A stretch of DNA of 32,417 nucleotides from Candidatus Methanofastidiosum methylothiophilum (GCA_001587575.1 LNJC01000018.1:1-32417), one strand, 5' to 3'; shown: positions 1 to 8,407, numbered from the stretch's first letter. A program made the numbers and translations. Notes: generated by a model not told the origin, from the sequence alone.

Positions 1-2
1 AG

Positions 3-89
3 CTCGAGCCCGTAGTACTGGGCAATCTTATGGAAGTATTGGACAAGGAGGTTGAAAAATCATCATTTGGTAACAGGCGAAATTTTTAG
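3..89 (+). CDS. C-terminal end of an unidentified gene (partial)
   Basis: An open frame enters from the left edge and ends at TAG 87-89, giving 28 residues that end in GNRRNF. The composition (charged helix with VLDKEVEK, then a basic tail) is protein-like, and the other two forward frames close within the first 53 bases. Too little remains to name a family. It runs in the same direction as the his operon but is separated from hisG by about 170 bp containing promoter-like elements, so it is probably a different transcription unit. Confidence 0.4.
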   Translation, partial: LEPVVLGNLMEVLDKEVEKSSFGNRRNF

Positions 90-105
90 CAGATTACACA
101 TTCTC

Positions 106-121
106 TTGTGGCATACCACAA
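106..121. repeat. Short perfect inverted repeat downstream of the partial gene
   Basis: TTGTGG-CATA-CCACAA is a 6-bp perfect stem with a 4-nt loop, 16 nt after the stop of the partial gene. No T-run follows, so it is not a typical intrinsic terminator. It could be an RNA 3'-end hairpin or a protein-binding site upstream of the his promoter. Confidence 0.35.
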
Positions 122-137
122 TGCTTAAAAGTTGATA

Positions 138-187
138 TTTTAAAAATCATATATGGGTTATATGAGCATAATTAACGAAAACGTTAA
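138..187 (+). promoter_or_regulatory. Putative his operon promoter with operator-like palindrome
   Basis: A TATA-like stretch TTTTAAAAAT (138-147) lies about 30 nt before a perfect palindrome TTAACG-AAAA-CGTTAA (172-187). A second TATA-like element, TTATATG, lies near 159-165. With TATA 26 nt before initiation, transcription would start near 168 or 187, so the palindrome sits at or just after the start, where archaeal repressors commonly bind. The 5' leader to the hisG ATG at 262 would be about 75-95 nt. The regulator is unknown and the assignment is inferred. Confidence 0.4.
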
Positions 188-261
188 GTTTGATTCTTCT
201 ATTATTTTGTCATGTACTGCTCACCATCAATAATTACGCCGTTTTTGGCGGAGGTATTTTA

Positions 262-1119
262 ATGCTAAAAATAGCTATTCCTAAAAAGGGGAGATTATCA
301 AACCCTTGTCTTGATATATTAAAAAGATCCGGTTACGAGTTTGAGGATAGCGGTAGGAAGTTATTTTCAAGAATTGAAGAAAAAAATATTGAGGCAGTGT
401 TTGTTAGAACTCAAGATATACCTGAGTATGTTCAGGACCAAGTTGTCGATATAGGTATAACTGGTCTTGATATACTCATGGAAAGAGGGGCAGAAGTTGA
501 AATTTTACAAAAAATGGGATTTGGAAAATGTACCCTTACTATTGCTGCACCTAAAAACTCTCCTATAAACTCTATTGAAGATATAAAGAATGGAATGAAA
601 ATAGTAACAGAGTTTCCTAACATTACAGACACGTTCTTTAAAGATAAAGGTATTAAATTGAAGGTAATTGAAGTATCAGGTTCAACTGAAATCGCCCCAT
701 ATCTTGGAGTATCCGATTTAATATCCGATATAGTTAGTACAGGGACAACCTTAGTGATGAACAATCTTAAGCCAATCTCTAAGATCATGGAATCAGAGGC
801 AGTTCTTATTGCAAATAGAGATAGTATTGCAAAGAAGAGGGAAGAAATAGAACTCCTCTCTGCATCAATTAGAAGCGTATTAGATGCACAAGGTAAAAAG
901 TACATAATGGTAAACCTTCCAACAAAGTCTTTAGCTGAATTTGAAAAGGAATTTCATGGACTTGGAGGCCCAACAATAATGCATGTCATATCAAAAGAAT
1001 CGCTCGTCGCAGCACATTTTGTAATAGATGAAAAACAAGTTTCAGAAACAATCCAAAAATTAAAGAGAATAGGTGGAACAGGGATTCTTATAACTCCTAT
1101 AGAAAGGTTGGTGAACTAA
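262..1119 (+). CDS. hisG: ATP phosphoribosyltransferase, long form
   Basis: Catalyses the first step of histidine synthesis, joining ATP and PRPP to phosphoribosyl-ATP in the cytoplasm. The 285-residue protein starts MLKIAIPKKGRLS and carries the periplasmic-binding-like catalytic fold. The PRPP-loop signature SDIVSTGTTL is near residue 155. The C-terminal region from about residue 210, with GLGGPTIMHV and GGTGILITPIERL, is the ACT-like histidine-feedback domain of the long HisG form, so no HisZ partner is needed. The frame is open back to 190, but ATG 262 is preceded by GGAGGT at 250-255 and gives the family's normal N-terminus. It is the first gene of a tightly packed his operon; hisD follows without a gap. 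Confidence 0.96.
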   Translation: MLKIAIPKKGRLSNPCLDILKRSGYEFEDSGRKLFSRIEEKNIEAVFVRTQDIPEYVQDQVVDIGITGLDILMERGAEVEILQKMGFGKCTLTIAAPKNSPINSIEDIKNGMKIVTEFPNITDTFFKDKGIKLKVIEVSGSTEIAPYLGVSDLISDIVSTGTTLVMNNLKPISKIMESEAVLIANRDSIAKKREEIELLSASIRSVLDAQGKKYIMVNLPTKSLAEFEKEFHGLGGPTIMHVISKESLVAAHFVIDEKQVSETIQKLKRIGGTGILITPIERLVN

Positions 1120-2385
1120 TTGATTGAAATTTATGAAGGCTCAAAAGTACTATTTGAAAAAAATAAACAGAGAAAGATTCTGCTAGAGGATGATGGCTAT
1201 GTCAAATCAATTCTTTTAGATGTTGAGAAGAGAGGAGACGAAGCACTTAAGGAATACACATTAAAATTTGACGGTGTTAAAATAAGTGACTTTTTGGTAA
1301 CTCAAGAAGAGATAGCAAAAGCTTATGAAAACGTTGACACTGAATTAATCGAAGCACTTGAAACTTCAGCTGAAAACATTGAAGATTTCCACAGAAGAGA
1401 AATTCCACAATCATTTTTATTTGAAAAGAAAGGAATTACTGCAGGGCAGATGATATTGCCCTTGGATAGTGCAGGCATTTACGTCCCCGGGGGAAGGGCA
1501 ACTTATCCTTCAACTGTCTTAATGGCAGCAATACCTCCTAAAATATGTGGGGTCCCAAGGATTGTTGTAGTTACCCCTCCCGGTAAGGATGGCAGGTGTA
1601 ACGATGCGGTATTAGTGGCATCAGATATTGCAGGTGTAGACGAAATTTACAAAGTAGGTGGGGCCCAAGCAATAGCAGCTTTGGCATATGGCACTAAATC
1701 AATTAAAAAAGTTTCAAAAATTGTTGGGCCAGGAAATAAATTTGTAGCAATGGCAAAAAAACTCGTAGAAACGCCTACAGAATTTCCTGCAGGTCCGAGT
1801 GAAGTGATGATAATCGCCGAAGAAGGTTCAAATCCAAGATTTATAGCTTTAGACATGCTTGCTCAATCAGAGCATGATCCTCTAGCTTCAGCATACTTAT
1901 TAACAACTTCAAGAGAGCTAGCCACTAAAGTTCAGAAAGAAATAGAAAAGGAGCTTAAAATACTACCAAGAACGGAAATTCTTGAAGAATCCCTAAAGAG
2001 AGGGGGTATTTTCATAATATCTTCAATAGATGAAGCTATAGAGCTTTCAAATGAATTCGCACCTGAGCACCTTGAGATAATGGCCAAGGAGCCATTTTCA
2101 CTTCTCACAAAGATCAAAAATGCAGGATCAGTCTTCCTTGGAGAATACTCCCCTGAAGCTATGGGCGATTATGTATCGGGAACAAACCACGTACTTCCCA
2201 CGTCAGGATTTGCAAAGTATTATTCAAGCCTTTCAGTTGATGATTTTTTAAAGAAGTATACATTTCAGTATGTAACAAAGGACGGGCTAAAGACTTATAG
2301 GCCAACAGTTTCAACACTTGCTAAATCGGAAGGATTATTTGCACATGAAAAAGCTGTTAACGTGAGGTTTGAAGATGAAAAGTAA
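1120..2385 (+). CDS. hisD: Histidinol dehydrogenase
   Basis: Zinc- and NAD-dependent enzyme for the last two steps, L-histidinol to L-histidine via histidinal. The 421-residue length is normal for the family. Recognisable segments are GPGNKFVAMAK (about 203), the PAGPSEVMIIA signature (about 224), SEHDPLASAY (about 250) with metal/substrate residues, FAPEHLEIMAKEP (about 313) with the catalytic Glu-His pair, and the C-terminal GTNHVLPTSGFAKYYS. The start is a TTG directly after the hisG stop, with the purine-rich end of hisG as ribosome site; translational coupling is likely. The 3' end overlaps hisC by 11 nt. Confidence 0.96.
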   Translation: MIEIYEGSKVLFEKNKQRKILLEDDGYVKSILLDVEKRGDEALKEYTLKFDGVKISDFLVTQEEIAKAYENVDTELIEALETSAENIEDFHRREIPQSFLFEKKGITAGQMILPLDSAGIYVPGGRATYPSTVLMAAIPPKICGVPRIVVVTPPGKDGRCNDAVLVASDIAGVDEIYKVGGAQAIAALAYGTKSIKKVSKIVGPGNKFVAMAKKLVETPTEFPAGPSEVMIIAEEGSNPRFIALDMLAQSEHDPLASAYLLTTSRELATKVQKEIEKELKILPRTEILEESLKRGGIFIISSIDEAIELSNEFAPEHLEIMAKEPFSLLTKIKNAGSVFLGEYSPEAMGDYVSGTNHVLPTSGFAKYYSSLSVDDFLKKYTFQYVTKDGLKTYRPTVSTLAKSEGLFAHEKAVNVRFEDEK

Positions 2386-3424
2386 ATTTGACAGAGATCT
2401 ATTAGATGGCCTTGAGCCATACTCCTCAGAAGTTTCAATATCGGATGATAATCTAACTAGATTACACGCTAATGAATTGCCCTGGAAAAATGAAGCAGTA
2501 TTATGGGCTTTGCATGATTACCTCTTATCAATGCCTGTTAATAGATATCCTGAGGTCACAAATTCAGAGATAAGACAAAAAATAGCAGATTACATTGGAT
2601 TTGAAAAAGAGAATGTCCTAGTTGGAAATGGTAGTGATGAGATTATAGACACAATAGGCAAAGCATTCATATCGCCTCTTGATAAAGTATTGATACCCAC
2701 ACCAACTTTCTCTTTATACTCTTCTATAACGAGAGTTTATTCAGGAATTCCCATTATTGTTCCACTTAATAGTGATTATGCCCTTCCAGTTGAAAAAATA
2801 GTGGATGAAACAAAAAATTCAAAAATTGCTATTATATGTAGCCCCAACAATCCAACAGGGATTTCGTATACTGATGAAGAAATTAAATCTATATTAGACA
2901 CAGGTATACTCGTAATTCTTGATGAAGCATATGCTGAATTTTCTGGCCATTCTGGATTGGGCTTATTAAATGAGTATGATAATTTAATTATCATGAAGAC
3001 ATTCTCAAAAGCATTTGGGCTTGCAGGATTTAGAACAGGGTACTGCGTAGCATCTGAAACTTTGATTGAATCAATGAGCAAGGTCATTCTTCCATATAAT
3101 CTAAATCTAATCTCTATGAAAGTAATAGAAATGGCCATAAAACACGAAGATTTCATGAAAGATTCTGTGAAAAAAATTAAAGAAAACAGGAAATACCTTT
3201 ATGGGTCTCTTAAGGAGATAAAAGGTATAAAACCAATTGAATCTAGTGCAAACTTCATACTATTTGAAGCAGAAAATACAAGAAGGATATATGAAGAATT
3301 ACTAAAGAGAAGAATCCTAATAAGATACTTCGAAGGTAAAAATTATCTTAGAGTTTCAGTTGGAAGTTATGAAGAGTGTGTCAAGTTCATTTCAAGTTTA
3401 AGGGAGATATTAAATGTCTGTTAA
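2375..3424 (+). CDS. hisC: Histidinol-phosphate aminotransferase
   Basis: PLP-dependent aminotransferase that converts imidazole-acetol phosphate and glutamate to L-histidinol phosphate. The 349-residue protein has the class I/II aminotransferase order: GNGSDEIID (84-92) in the cofactor phosphate region, SPNNPTG (156-162), DEAYAEF (183-189), and TFSKAFGLAGFR with the PLP-binding Lys212. A TTG lies 6 nt upstream in frame, but ATG 2375 has GAGG at 2364-2367 at better spacing. It overlaps hisD by 11 nt and hisH by 11 nt. HisC-like enzymes can act on aromatic substrates, but operon position makes the histidine role secure. Confidence 0.95.
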   Translation: MKSKFDRDLLDGLEPYSSEVSISDDNLTRLHANELPWKNEAVLWALHDYLLSMPVNRYPEVTNSEIRQKIADYIGFEKENVLVGNGSDEIIDTIGKAFISPLDKVLIPTPTFSLYSSITRVYSGIPIIVPLNSDYALPVEKIVDETKNSKIAIICSPNNPTGISYTDEEIKSILDTGILVILDEAYAEFSGHSGLGLLNEYDNLIIMKTFSKAFGLAGFRTGYCVASETLIESMSKVILPYNLNLISMKVIEMAIKHEDFMKDSVKKIKENRKYLYGSLKEIKGIKPIESSANFILFEAENTRRIYEELLKRRILIRYFEGKNYLRVSVGSYEECVKFISSLREILNVC

Positions 3425-4022
3425 AATTGGTATTATAGATTATGGCATGGGGAATCTAAAGAGTGTTTACAAAGCCTTTAGATTTTTAAAAACTGAGCCC
3501 ATCTTTATAGATAAAGAAGAGGATTTCAATTGTGATGGTTTAATTCTACCTGGGGTAGGTGCATTCGAAGACGGAATGAAGAATCTAGCTCCTTTTATTA
3601 AAGTATTAAAAAAAGAGGTAGAAACTAAACCTATACTTGGAATATGTCTAGGCATGCAGATGCTTTTTTCAGATAGTGAAGAAAATGGTTTTTTCAAAGG
3701 ATTGAACCTTATACCCGGCTCTGTAAAAAAACTACCAGAAGGATTAAAAGTTCCACACATGGGTTGGAACAGCATTGATTTTTTAGATGATGATCCGTTT
3801 TTGATGGGAATAAAAAATGAGTCTTATTTCTATTTTGTCCACTCATATGCGCCATTCTGTGGACCTGATTATACCTTGGGTGAAACAGAATATGGGATAA
3901 GATTCCCTTCAATAGTTTCAAAGGAGTTTATCTATGGCACTCAATTTCACCCTGAAAAGAGTGGAGAGTCTGGATTAAAACTTCTTAAAAATTACATTAA
4001 CATAGTGGAGAACACAATATGA
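3414..4022 (+). CDS. hisH: Imidazole glycerol phosphate synthase, glutaminase subunit
   Basis: Class I glutamine amidotransferase that supplies ammonia to HisF for imidazole-glycerol phosphate and AICAR formation. The 202-residue protein starts with GIIDYGMGNLKS. It carries the nucleophile Cys78 in GICLGMQM and the His179/Glu181 pair in YGTQFHPEKSG, so the triad is complete. The start lies inside the end of hisC, and its stop overlaps the hisA start in an ATGA arrangement. The partner hisF is in the same operon, separated by hisA and hisB. Confidence 0.95.
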   Translation: MSVKIGIIDYGMGNLKSVYKAFRFLKTEPIFIDKEEDFNCDGLILPGVGAFEDGMKNLAPFIKVLKKEVETKPILGICLGMQMLFSDSEENGFFKGLNLIPGSVKKLPEGLKVPHMGWNSIDFLDDDPFLMGIKNESYFYFVHSYAPFCGPDYTLGETEYGIRFPSIVSKEFIYGTQFHPEKSGESGLKLLKNYINIVENTI

Positions 4023-4729
4023 AAGTTTTGCCCGCAGTAGATATCCTTAACCGGAAATGCGTACAGCTTGTAGGGGGAGACCCAGATACTAAAGTGTTTG
4101 AGGATGCAGACCCGCTAACAATTGCAAGAAAGTGGGCAGAATATTCAGAATATTTACATTTGATTGATCTTGACGCTGCAATATATAATAAGGATACGAA
4201 CAGGGACATAATAAAAAAAATCCTTTCAGAAGTCAAAATCCCCACGGAAGTTGGCGGAGGAATAAGAAGCATAGAAATATTTCGGGAACTTATAGATGCC
4301 GGTGCAGATAAACTGATAATGGGCACATCAGCAATTAAAAATCTTGAACTTCTAAAAAACATAAAGGATAAATTTGGAAAGAAGAGGATAGTCATAGCTT
4401 TAGATGTTAAGGGGGAAGAGGTATCTATTTCTGGCTGGACTCAAGGCTCCGGGCTATCAATATACGATGCAACAAAAAATTTGGAAGAATACGCATCCTC
4501 TTACCTCATTACAAGTATTGGCGTAGAGGGAAGAATGAAAGGGCCAGATATAGAATTATATAAAAAGCTTTTATCAATAACTAATGTAGAAATAATTGCA
4601 TCAGGCGGAATTTCATCAATTGACAATTTAATAGAGCTTGACAAAATAGGGATTAACAAAGCTGTTGTTGGCACAGCAATTTATACTAATAAGATTGACT
4701 TAAAAGAAGTAAGAAAAGTTTTTGGGTGA
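4019..4729 (+). CDS. hisA: ProFAR isomerase
   Basis: 1-(5-phosphoribosyl)-5-[(5-phosphoribosylamino)methylideneamino]imidazole-4-carboxamide isomerase, an Amadori rearrangement on a beta/alpha barrel. The 236-residue protein shows both catalytic aspartates: Asp8 in LPAVDI and Asp129 in IVIALDVKG. Phosphate-binding loops VGGGIRS (78-84) and IASGGISS near the C-terminus are both present, as in the two-fold repeated barrel. The ATG overlaps the hisH stop by 4 nt. Clear separation from HisF by sequence and by the presence of a distinct hisF downstream. Confidence 0.94.
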   Translation: MKVLPAVDILNRKCVQLVGGDPDTKVFEDADPLTIARKWAEYSEYLHLIDLDAAIYNKDTNRDIIKKILSEVKIPTEVGGGIRSIEIFRELIDAGADKLIMGTSAIKNLELLKNIKDKFGKKRIVIALDVKGEEVSISGWTQGSGLSIYDATKNLEEYASSYLITSIGVEGRMKGPDIELYKKLLSITNVEIIASGGISSIDNLIELDKIGINKAVVGTAIYTNKIDLKEVRKVFG

Positions 4730-4735
4730 TTTGTT

Positions 4736-5308
4736 TTGAGACAAGCAAAGATAGAGAGAAAAACAAAGGAAACTGATATTAAGATTAAATTGAATATTGA
4801 CGGTCAGGGTAAATATAAAATCTCAACATCAAAGAAATTTTTTGATCACATGCTTGAAACGTTTTCTAGGTATAGCCTTTTTGACTTAGAGATAAAGGCT
4901 GAAGGTGATTTAACTCACCACCTTGTTGAAGATATAGGGATTGCTATGGGAATGGCATTTTCAGAGGCCATAGGTGATAAAAAAGGCATCAATAGAGTAG
5001 GATTTGCCACAGTACCTATGGACGATAGCCTTGTCATGACCTCACTTGATATTGGGGGAAGGCACTATACAAAATTTGATCTAAATTTCAAGTTTGATAA
5101 GATTGAAGAAGTCTCACCTGATTTGTTTTTACACTTTCTCGATTCCTTTGCTCAGAAAGTTCCATTGAATCTTTTTATAAAGGAATTTTATGGAGATGAT
5201 GACCACCACAAGATTGAAGCAGTATTCAAATCATTTGGCAAGGCGATTTTGATGGCAACTTCATTCAACGAGAGAATAGATTTACTCTCCACAAAGGGCG
5301 TGATTTGA
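4736..5308 (+). CDS. hisB: Imidazoleglycerol-phosphate dehydratase
   Basis: Manganese-dependent dehydration of imidazoleglycerol phosphate to imidazole-acetol phosphate. The 190-residue monofunctional protein has the family's order: RKTKET near the N-terminus, [30 protein letters not shown], and [17 protein letters not shown], which together provide the metal-binding histidines and glutamates. No HAD-type phosphatase domain is fused, unlike enterobacterial HisB, so histidinol-phosphate phosphatase must come from another gene. The start is TTG 4736 with GGGTGAT upstream, chosen because it gives the standard N-terminus. The stop overlaps the hisF ATG by one base. Confidence 0.95.
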   Translation: MRQAKIERKTKETDIKIKLNIDGQGKYKISTSKKFFDHMLETFSRYSLFDLEIKAEGDLTHHLVEDIGIAMGMAFSEAIGDKKGINRVGFATVPMDDSLVMTSLDIGGRHYTKFDLNFKFDKIEEVSPDLFLHFLDSFAQKVPLNLFIKEFYGDDDHHKIEAVFKSFGKAILMATSFNERIDLLSTKGVI

Positions 5309-6063
5309 TGCACGCAAAAAGAATTATTCCTTGTCTTGATGTTGATCAAGGGCGAGTTGTAAAAGGGATCAAATTTGTGGATATCAGGGATGCAGGAGAC
5401 CCTGTAGAGATGGCACAGCTCTATGACCAGAAAGGTGCCGATGAATTAGTTTTCCTTGACATCACAGCTTCATCTGATAAAAGAAATATAATGGTCGATG
5501 TAGTTGAAAGAACAGGGGACGTTGTTTTCATCCCATTTACAGTAGGTGGCGGATTAAGAAATATTGAGGATATAAAGGCGATATTACGTGCTGGTGCAGA
5601 CAAGGTAAGTCTCAATACATCTGCAGTTCAAAACCCTGATCTAATAAGGGAATCTTCAAGAATCTTTGGAAGCCAGTGCATAGTCCTTGCAATAGATGCT
5701 AAAAGAAAAGGCAATAGTTGGGAAGTATACACACACGGGGGAAGGACACCAACAGGCATAGATGCAGTTGAATGGGCAAAGAAGGCAGAAAATTTAGGAT
5801 GTGGAGAGATATTACTTACGAGCATGGATGCCGATGGAACAAAAGACGGCTATGACATACCGCTGACAAAGGCCATATCAGAAGCTGTAACAATACCAGT
5901 TATAGCATCAGGTGGCGCTGGGAATGCAGAACATATATACGAGGTCTTAACTAAAGGCAAGGCGGACGCAGCACTTGCAGCTTCAATATTCCACTATGAA
6001 GAACATTCAATTAGAAAGGTAAAGGAATACCTTAGATCAAAAAACGTTTCGGTAAGATTATGA
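5308..6063 (+). CDS. hisF: Imidazole glycerol phosphate synthase, cyclase subunit
   Basis: Beta/alpha-barrel cyclase that uses HisH-derived ammonia to make imidazole-glycerol phosphate and AICAR. The 251-residue protein begins [20 protein letters not shown]. It has catalytic Asp11 (CLDVD) and Asp130 (LAIDAKR), plus phosphate loops TVGGGLRN (78-85) and [11 protein letters not shown] 5308 shares one base with the hisB TGA (TGATG); an in-frame TTG one codon earlier is less likely. The stop overlaps hisIE as ATGA. Confidence 0.96.
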   Translation: MHAKRIIPCLDVDQGRVVKGIKFVDIRDAGDPVEMAQLYDQKGADELVFLDITASSDKRNIMVDVVERTGDVVFIPFTVGGGLRNIEDIKAILRAGADKVSLNTSAVQNPDLIRESSRIFGSQCIVLAIDAKRKGNSWEVYTHGGRTPTGIDAVEWAKKAENLGCGEILLTSMDADGTKDGYDIPLTKAISEAVTIPVIASGGAGNAEHIYEVLTKGKADAALAASIFHYEEHSIRKVKEYLRSKNVSVRL

Positions 6064-6683
6064 GTGAGTTTAATCTAAAATGGGACGAAAAAGGGCTTAT
6101 ACCTGCTATTGTTCAGGAGTATAATACAAAAGAAGTCCTCATGACTGCTTACATGAACGAGGCATCACTAAAGAAAACAATAGAAACAGGGAGAACCTGT
6201 TTTTGGTCCAGAAGCAGGCAGAAATTCTGGTTTAAAGGAGAATCCTCAGGCAATATACAGAAGGTAAAAGAGATTAGATATGACTGTGATGCCGATTCTA
6301 TTCTGATTTTAGTTGAACAGGTAGGCGCAGCATGCCATGAAGGATACCCCACATGTTACTTTAGGAAAATTGATGGAAAGATAATTGGTCAGAAATCCTT
6401 TGAAGGCGGTCTTTACGTTTTGGATGAACTTTACAAATTAATTGAAAAAAGAAAGAGTGAACTTCCAAGTGAATCATACACTACTAAATTACTTACCGAT
6501 AAGAATCTACTACTCAAAAAAATAGGTGAAGAGTCAAGCGAAGTAATTATCTCCTACTCTGAAGACAAAAATAGGACAGTTGAAGAAGCTGCTGATTTAG
6601 TATACCACTTATTTGTTTTACTTGTTGAGAGAGATATCAAGCTAGAATCATTATTAGAAGAATTGAAGAAGAGAAGGAAGTGA
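6060..6683 (+). CDS. hisIE: Phosphoribosyl-AMP cyclohydrolase / phosphoribosyl-ATP pyrophosphatase fusion
   Basis: Bifunctional enzyme for steps two and three of histidine synthesis. Residues 1-105 are HisI, with [12 protein letters not shown], the metal motif DCDAD, and zinc cysteines in [13 protein letters not shown]. Residues about 115-207 are HisE, a MazG-like all-alpha pyrophosphohydrolase with [13 protein letters not shown] and [16 protein letters not shown] carrying the metal-binding acidic residues. Both active sites look intact. Fusion in this order is common in bacteria and some archaea. The ATG overlaps the hisF stop by 4 nt. Confidence 0.95.
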   Translation: MSEFNLKWDEKGLIPAIVQEYNTKEVLMTAYMNEASLKKTIETGRTCFWSRSRQKFWFKGESSGNIQKVKEIRYDCDADSILILVEQVGAACHEGYPTCYFRKIDGKIIGQKSFEGGLYVLDELYKLIEKRKSELPSESYTTKLLTDKNLLLKKIGEESSEVIISYSEDKNRTVEEAADLVYHLFVLLVERDIKLESLLEELKKRRK

Positions 6684-6687
6684 TTAA

Positions 6688-7344
6688 ATGGATTTAGGAA
6701 AAAGGTACGATTTTCATACACATACTATTTTTTCTGATGGAGAACTAATTCCAACAGAGCTTGTTAGACGTGCAAGAGCTTTAGATCACAAAGCAATTGC
6801 ATTGACAGACCATGTAGATGCTTCAAATATAGAATTCATCGTTCCAAATCTTGCAAGAGTATCTGAAGAACTTAACCAATATTGGGACATAACTGTAATA
6901 CCGGGGGTCGAAATCACTCACGTCCCTCCAGAGACAATTAAAAAACTAGCCATAAAAGCAAAAAAACTTGGGGCAAAAGTAGTAGTTGTCCACGGGGAAA
7001 CACCAGTAGAACCTGTAATGCCAGGAACAAACAGAAGTGCAATTGAAAGTGGCGAAGTCGATATTCTTGCTCACCCAGGTATAATTGAAGAGAAAGATGC
7101 AAAGCTTGCAAACAAATCAAAAATATTTCTTGAAATCACTGCAAGGGGGGGCCACAACATTGGAAATGGCAGAGTCGCTTCCCTCGGCGAAAATTTTCTC
7201 TTAAACACAGACACCCACTCGCCAAGTAATCTGATTACTCAAGACTTTGCATACAGAGTTGCTTTAGGTGCAGGTTTAAAAGAAGACTCAGCTATAAAGG
7301 TAGTTAAAGAAAATCCCAAGATACTACTTGAAAAAATACTATAA
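6688..7344 (+). CDS. PHP-domain phosphoesterase, candidate histidinol-phosphate phosphatase
   Basis: The 218-residue protein is a compact PHP-family metal-dependent hydrolase. Metal ligands typical of PHP are visible: His10 and His12 (FHTHT), Asp17, His42 (TDH), Glu75 (GVEITH), His102 (VVHGET), His129 (LAHPG), Asp175 and His177 (NTDTHS). It follows hisIE by 4 nt with a GGAAGTGA ribosome site and is the last gene of the operon. All other histidine steps are encoded upstream except histidinol-phosphate phosphatase, which in many bacteria is a PHP enzyme (HisK/HisJ type). The role is inferred from family plus operon position. At 218 residues it is shorter than typical PHP-type histidinol phosphatases (about 260-270), so another phosphoester substrate is possible. 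Confidence 0.75.
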   Translation: MDLGKRYDFHTHTIFSDGELIPTELVRRARALDHKAIALTDHVDASNIEFIVPNLARVSEELNQYWDITVIPGVEITHVPPETIKKLAIKAKKLGAKVVVVHGETPVEPVMPGTNRSAIESGEVDILAHPGIIEEKDAKLANKSKIFLEITARGGHNIGNGRVASLGENFLLNTDTHSPSNLITQDFAYRVALGAGLKEDSAIKVVKENPKILLEKIL

Positions 7345-7363
7345 AAAATAAAATATTGTTAAA

Positions 7364-7387
7364 TCTTTTCTTAATTTCTTTTATTTA
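7364..7387 (+). terminator. T-rich 3' end of the his operon
   Basis: After the PHP gene the plus strand carries repeated T-runs (TCTTTTCTTAATTTCTTTTATTT). This is the pattern at which archaeal RNA polymerase stops, helped by FttA. It runs into the last codons of the convergent membrane-protein gene. No hairpin is evident. Confidence 0.4.
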
Positions 7388-7996
7388 ATGTTTTGAATTA
7401 TTGCCCAAGAGGTATCCTCCAAATCCTGTTAGCCACATCACAATAGGGTATGCAACCCATCTCTCCGTTCCACCATCTCCAAATATAGGGATAAAGAAAC
7501 CTGCAGAGAACAGGAAGAATAGGGCAATTATTCCAAATAAGATTGATATATATTTAAATGGAACATCTAAAATTTTTGAAGAAGTAATGGCTGCAATACC
7601 CCCTGAGATGAAAGTAATTAAAGCAAAAATCGGGTGCAACACTTCTATATTTCCAGGGAATATCCCAACTCCTAGTACTCCAAGGCCAAATAAACTAAAC
7701 GGAATGTTGAAAATTAGTTTTTTGGACACTAGAAAAATACAATATGCACTTATCAAAGTCATTATACCAGTTATAATCATCGTTGAATTGAATATCGTTG
7801 CCGATGGCTGCATTATTATACTATTTGGTGGGCGAGTTGAGCCCAAATCACTTATCTCACTATTTGAGGTAGTGTAACCCGAGGGGTAAAAAATTTCAGC
7901 TGTGATTATACCCATTATTGCGATAGACCCTGCAAGAAATAACAAAGTTCCAGCTACTACTTGAGGATTCTTTCTAAATAAACTCAAAATTGACAT
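7385..7996 (-). CDS. DUF998 family membrane protein
   Basis: A 203-residue integral membrane protein with about six hydrophobic segments: roughly residues 12-34, 66-87, 94-112, 118-138, 145-168 and 178-198. It matches the DUF998 pattern: an early YPSGYTTSNSEISDLGST loop between helices one and two, and FPGNIEVLHPIFA in the middle. No catalytic function is established for this family, and I do not assign one. The start ATG at 7996 has a strong TAAGGAGAGG ribosome site six nt upstream. It is transcribed alone, convergent with the his operon and divergent from the small membrane gene at 8139. Confidence 0.8.
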   Translation of the reverse strand: MSILSLFRKNPQVVAGTLLFLAGSIAIMGIITAEIFYPSGYTTSNSEISDLGSTRPPNSIIMQPSATIFNSTMIITGIMTLISAYCIFLVSKKLIFNIPFSLFGLGVLGVGIFPGNIEVLHPIFALITFISGGIAAITSSKILDVPFKYISILFGIIALFFLFSAGFFIPIFGDGGTERWVAYPIVMWLTGFGGYLLGNNSKH

Positions 7997-8002
7997 TATT
8001 AT

Positions 8003-8057
8003 CCTCTCCTTATAGTAATAATTTTATTTGTCGAATACTAAAGGGGCTTATATAATT
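8003..8057 (-). promoter_or_regulatory. Promoter and ribosome site of the DUF998 gene
   Basis: On the minus strand AATTATATAAG (8047-8057) is a TATA box and TAAGGAGAGG (8003-8012) a strong Shine-Dalgarno, giving a leader of about 30 nt before ATG 7996. Confidence 0.55.
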
Positions 8058-8108
8058 AACTTATTAAAATAAACGTATTAGATGATCTTTTTACAATACT
8101 GCAAAACT

Positions 8109-8117
8109 CTTATAAGT
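8109..8117 (+). promoter_or_regulatory. TATA box of the small membrane protein gene, leaderless
   Basis: CTTATAAGT is centred 26 nt before ATG 8139, and no Shine-Dalgarno precedes that ATG. The transcript most likely begins at or next to the start codon. Confidence 0.6.
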
Positions 8118-8138
8118 AAATTTTTTAATTTTTAAAAT

Positions 8139-8396
8139 ATGGACATAGGGCAGATTATCAAGAATATTGTAGATGCAATACTTTCTTTTAGTGACTTCAT
8201 AGCAGAAGAGATATCTGCTCTAACAAACGGTTTTCTTCCTGAAGCCTCAGTAAATGAAGTAGGTATTCTGATCCTTTTAGTTATACTGAGAATTGGATTT
8301 GATTATGCTAAAAAGATTATAGAAATTTTAATTGTGATATTTGCCATTTATATAGTAATTCAACTTCTGCCTTCAATAATTAATTCGATAGGGTAG
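8139..8396 (+). CDS. Small two-helix membrane protein, unknown function
   Basis: An 85-residue protein. Residues about 1-30 form an amphipathic stretch (IGQIIKNIVDAILSFSDFI), then a polar turn. Two hydrophobic segments follow at about 42-53 and 60-82, separated by a short RIGFDYAKK loop. I do not recognise a family. A well-placed TATA box at 8109-8117 supports real expression as a leaderless message. The downstream methylthiotransferase gene starts 11 nt after its stop, so the two are probably co-transcribed. That is not enough to propose a functional link. Confidence 0.65.
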   Translation: MDIGQIIKNIVDAILSFSDFIAEEISALTNGFLPEASVNEVGILILLVILRIGFDYAKKIIEILIVIFAIYIVIQLLPSIINSIG

Positions 8397-8407
8397 CGTT
8401 TAGAAAA

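Noticed and set aside
190-261. A 24-residue hydrophobic N-terminal extension of HisG
   Set aside because: HisG is cytoplasmic and the standard N-terminus begins at ATG 262 with a GGAGGT ribosome site just before it.
432-905. Long open frames on the strand opposite hisG, hisC, hisH, hisA, psmB and FttA
   Set aside because: They mirror conserved genes, have no ribosome site or promoter, and their composition reflects the AT-rich opposite strand.
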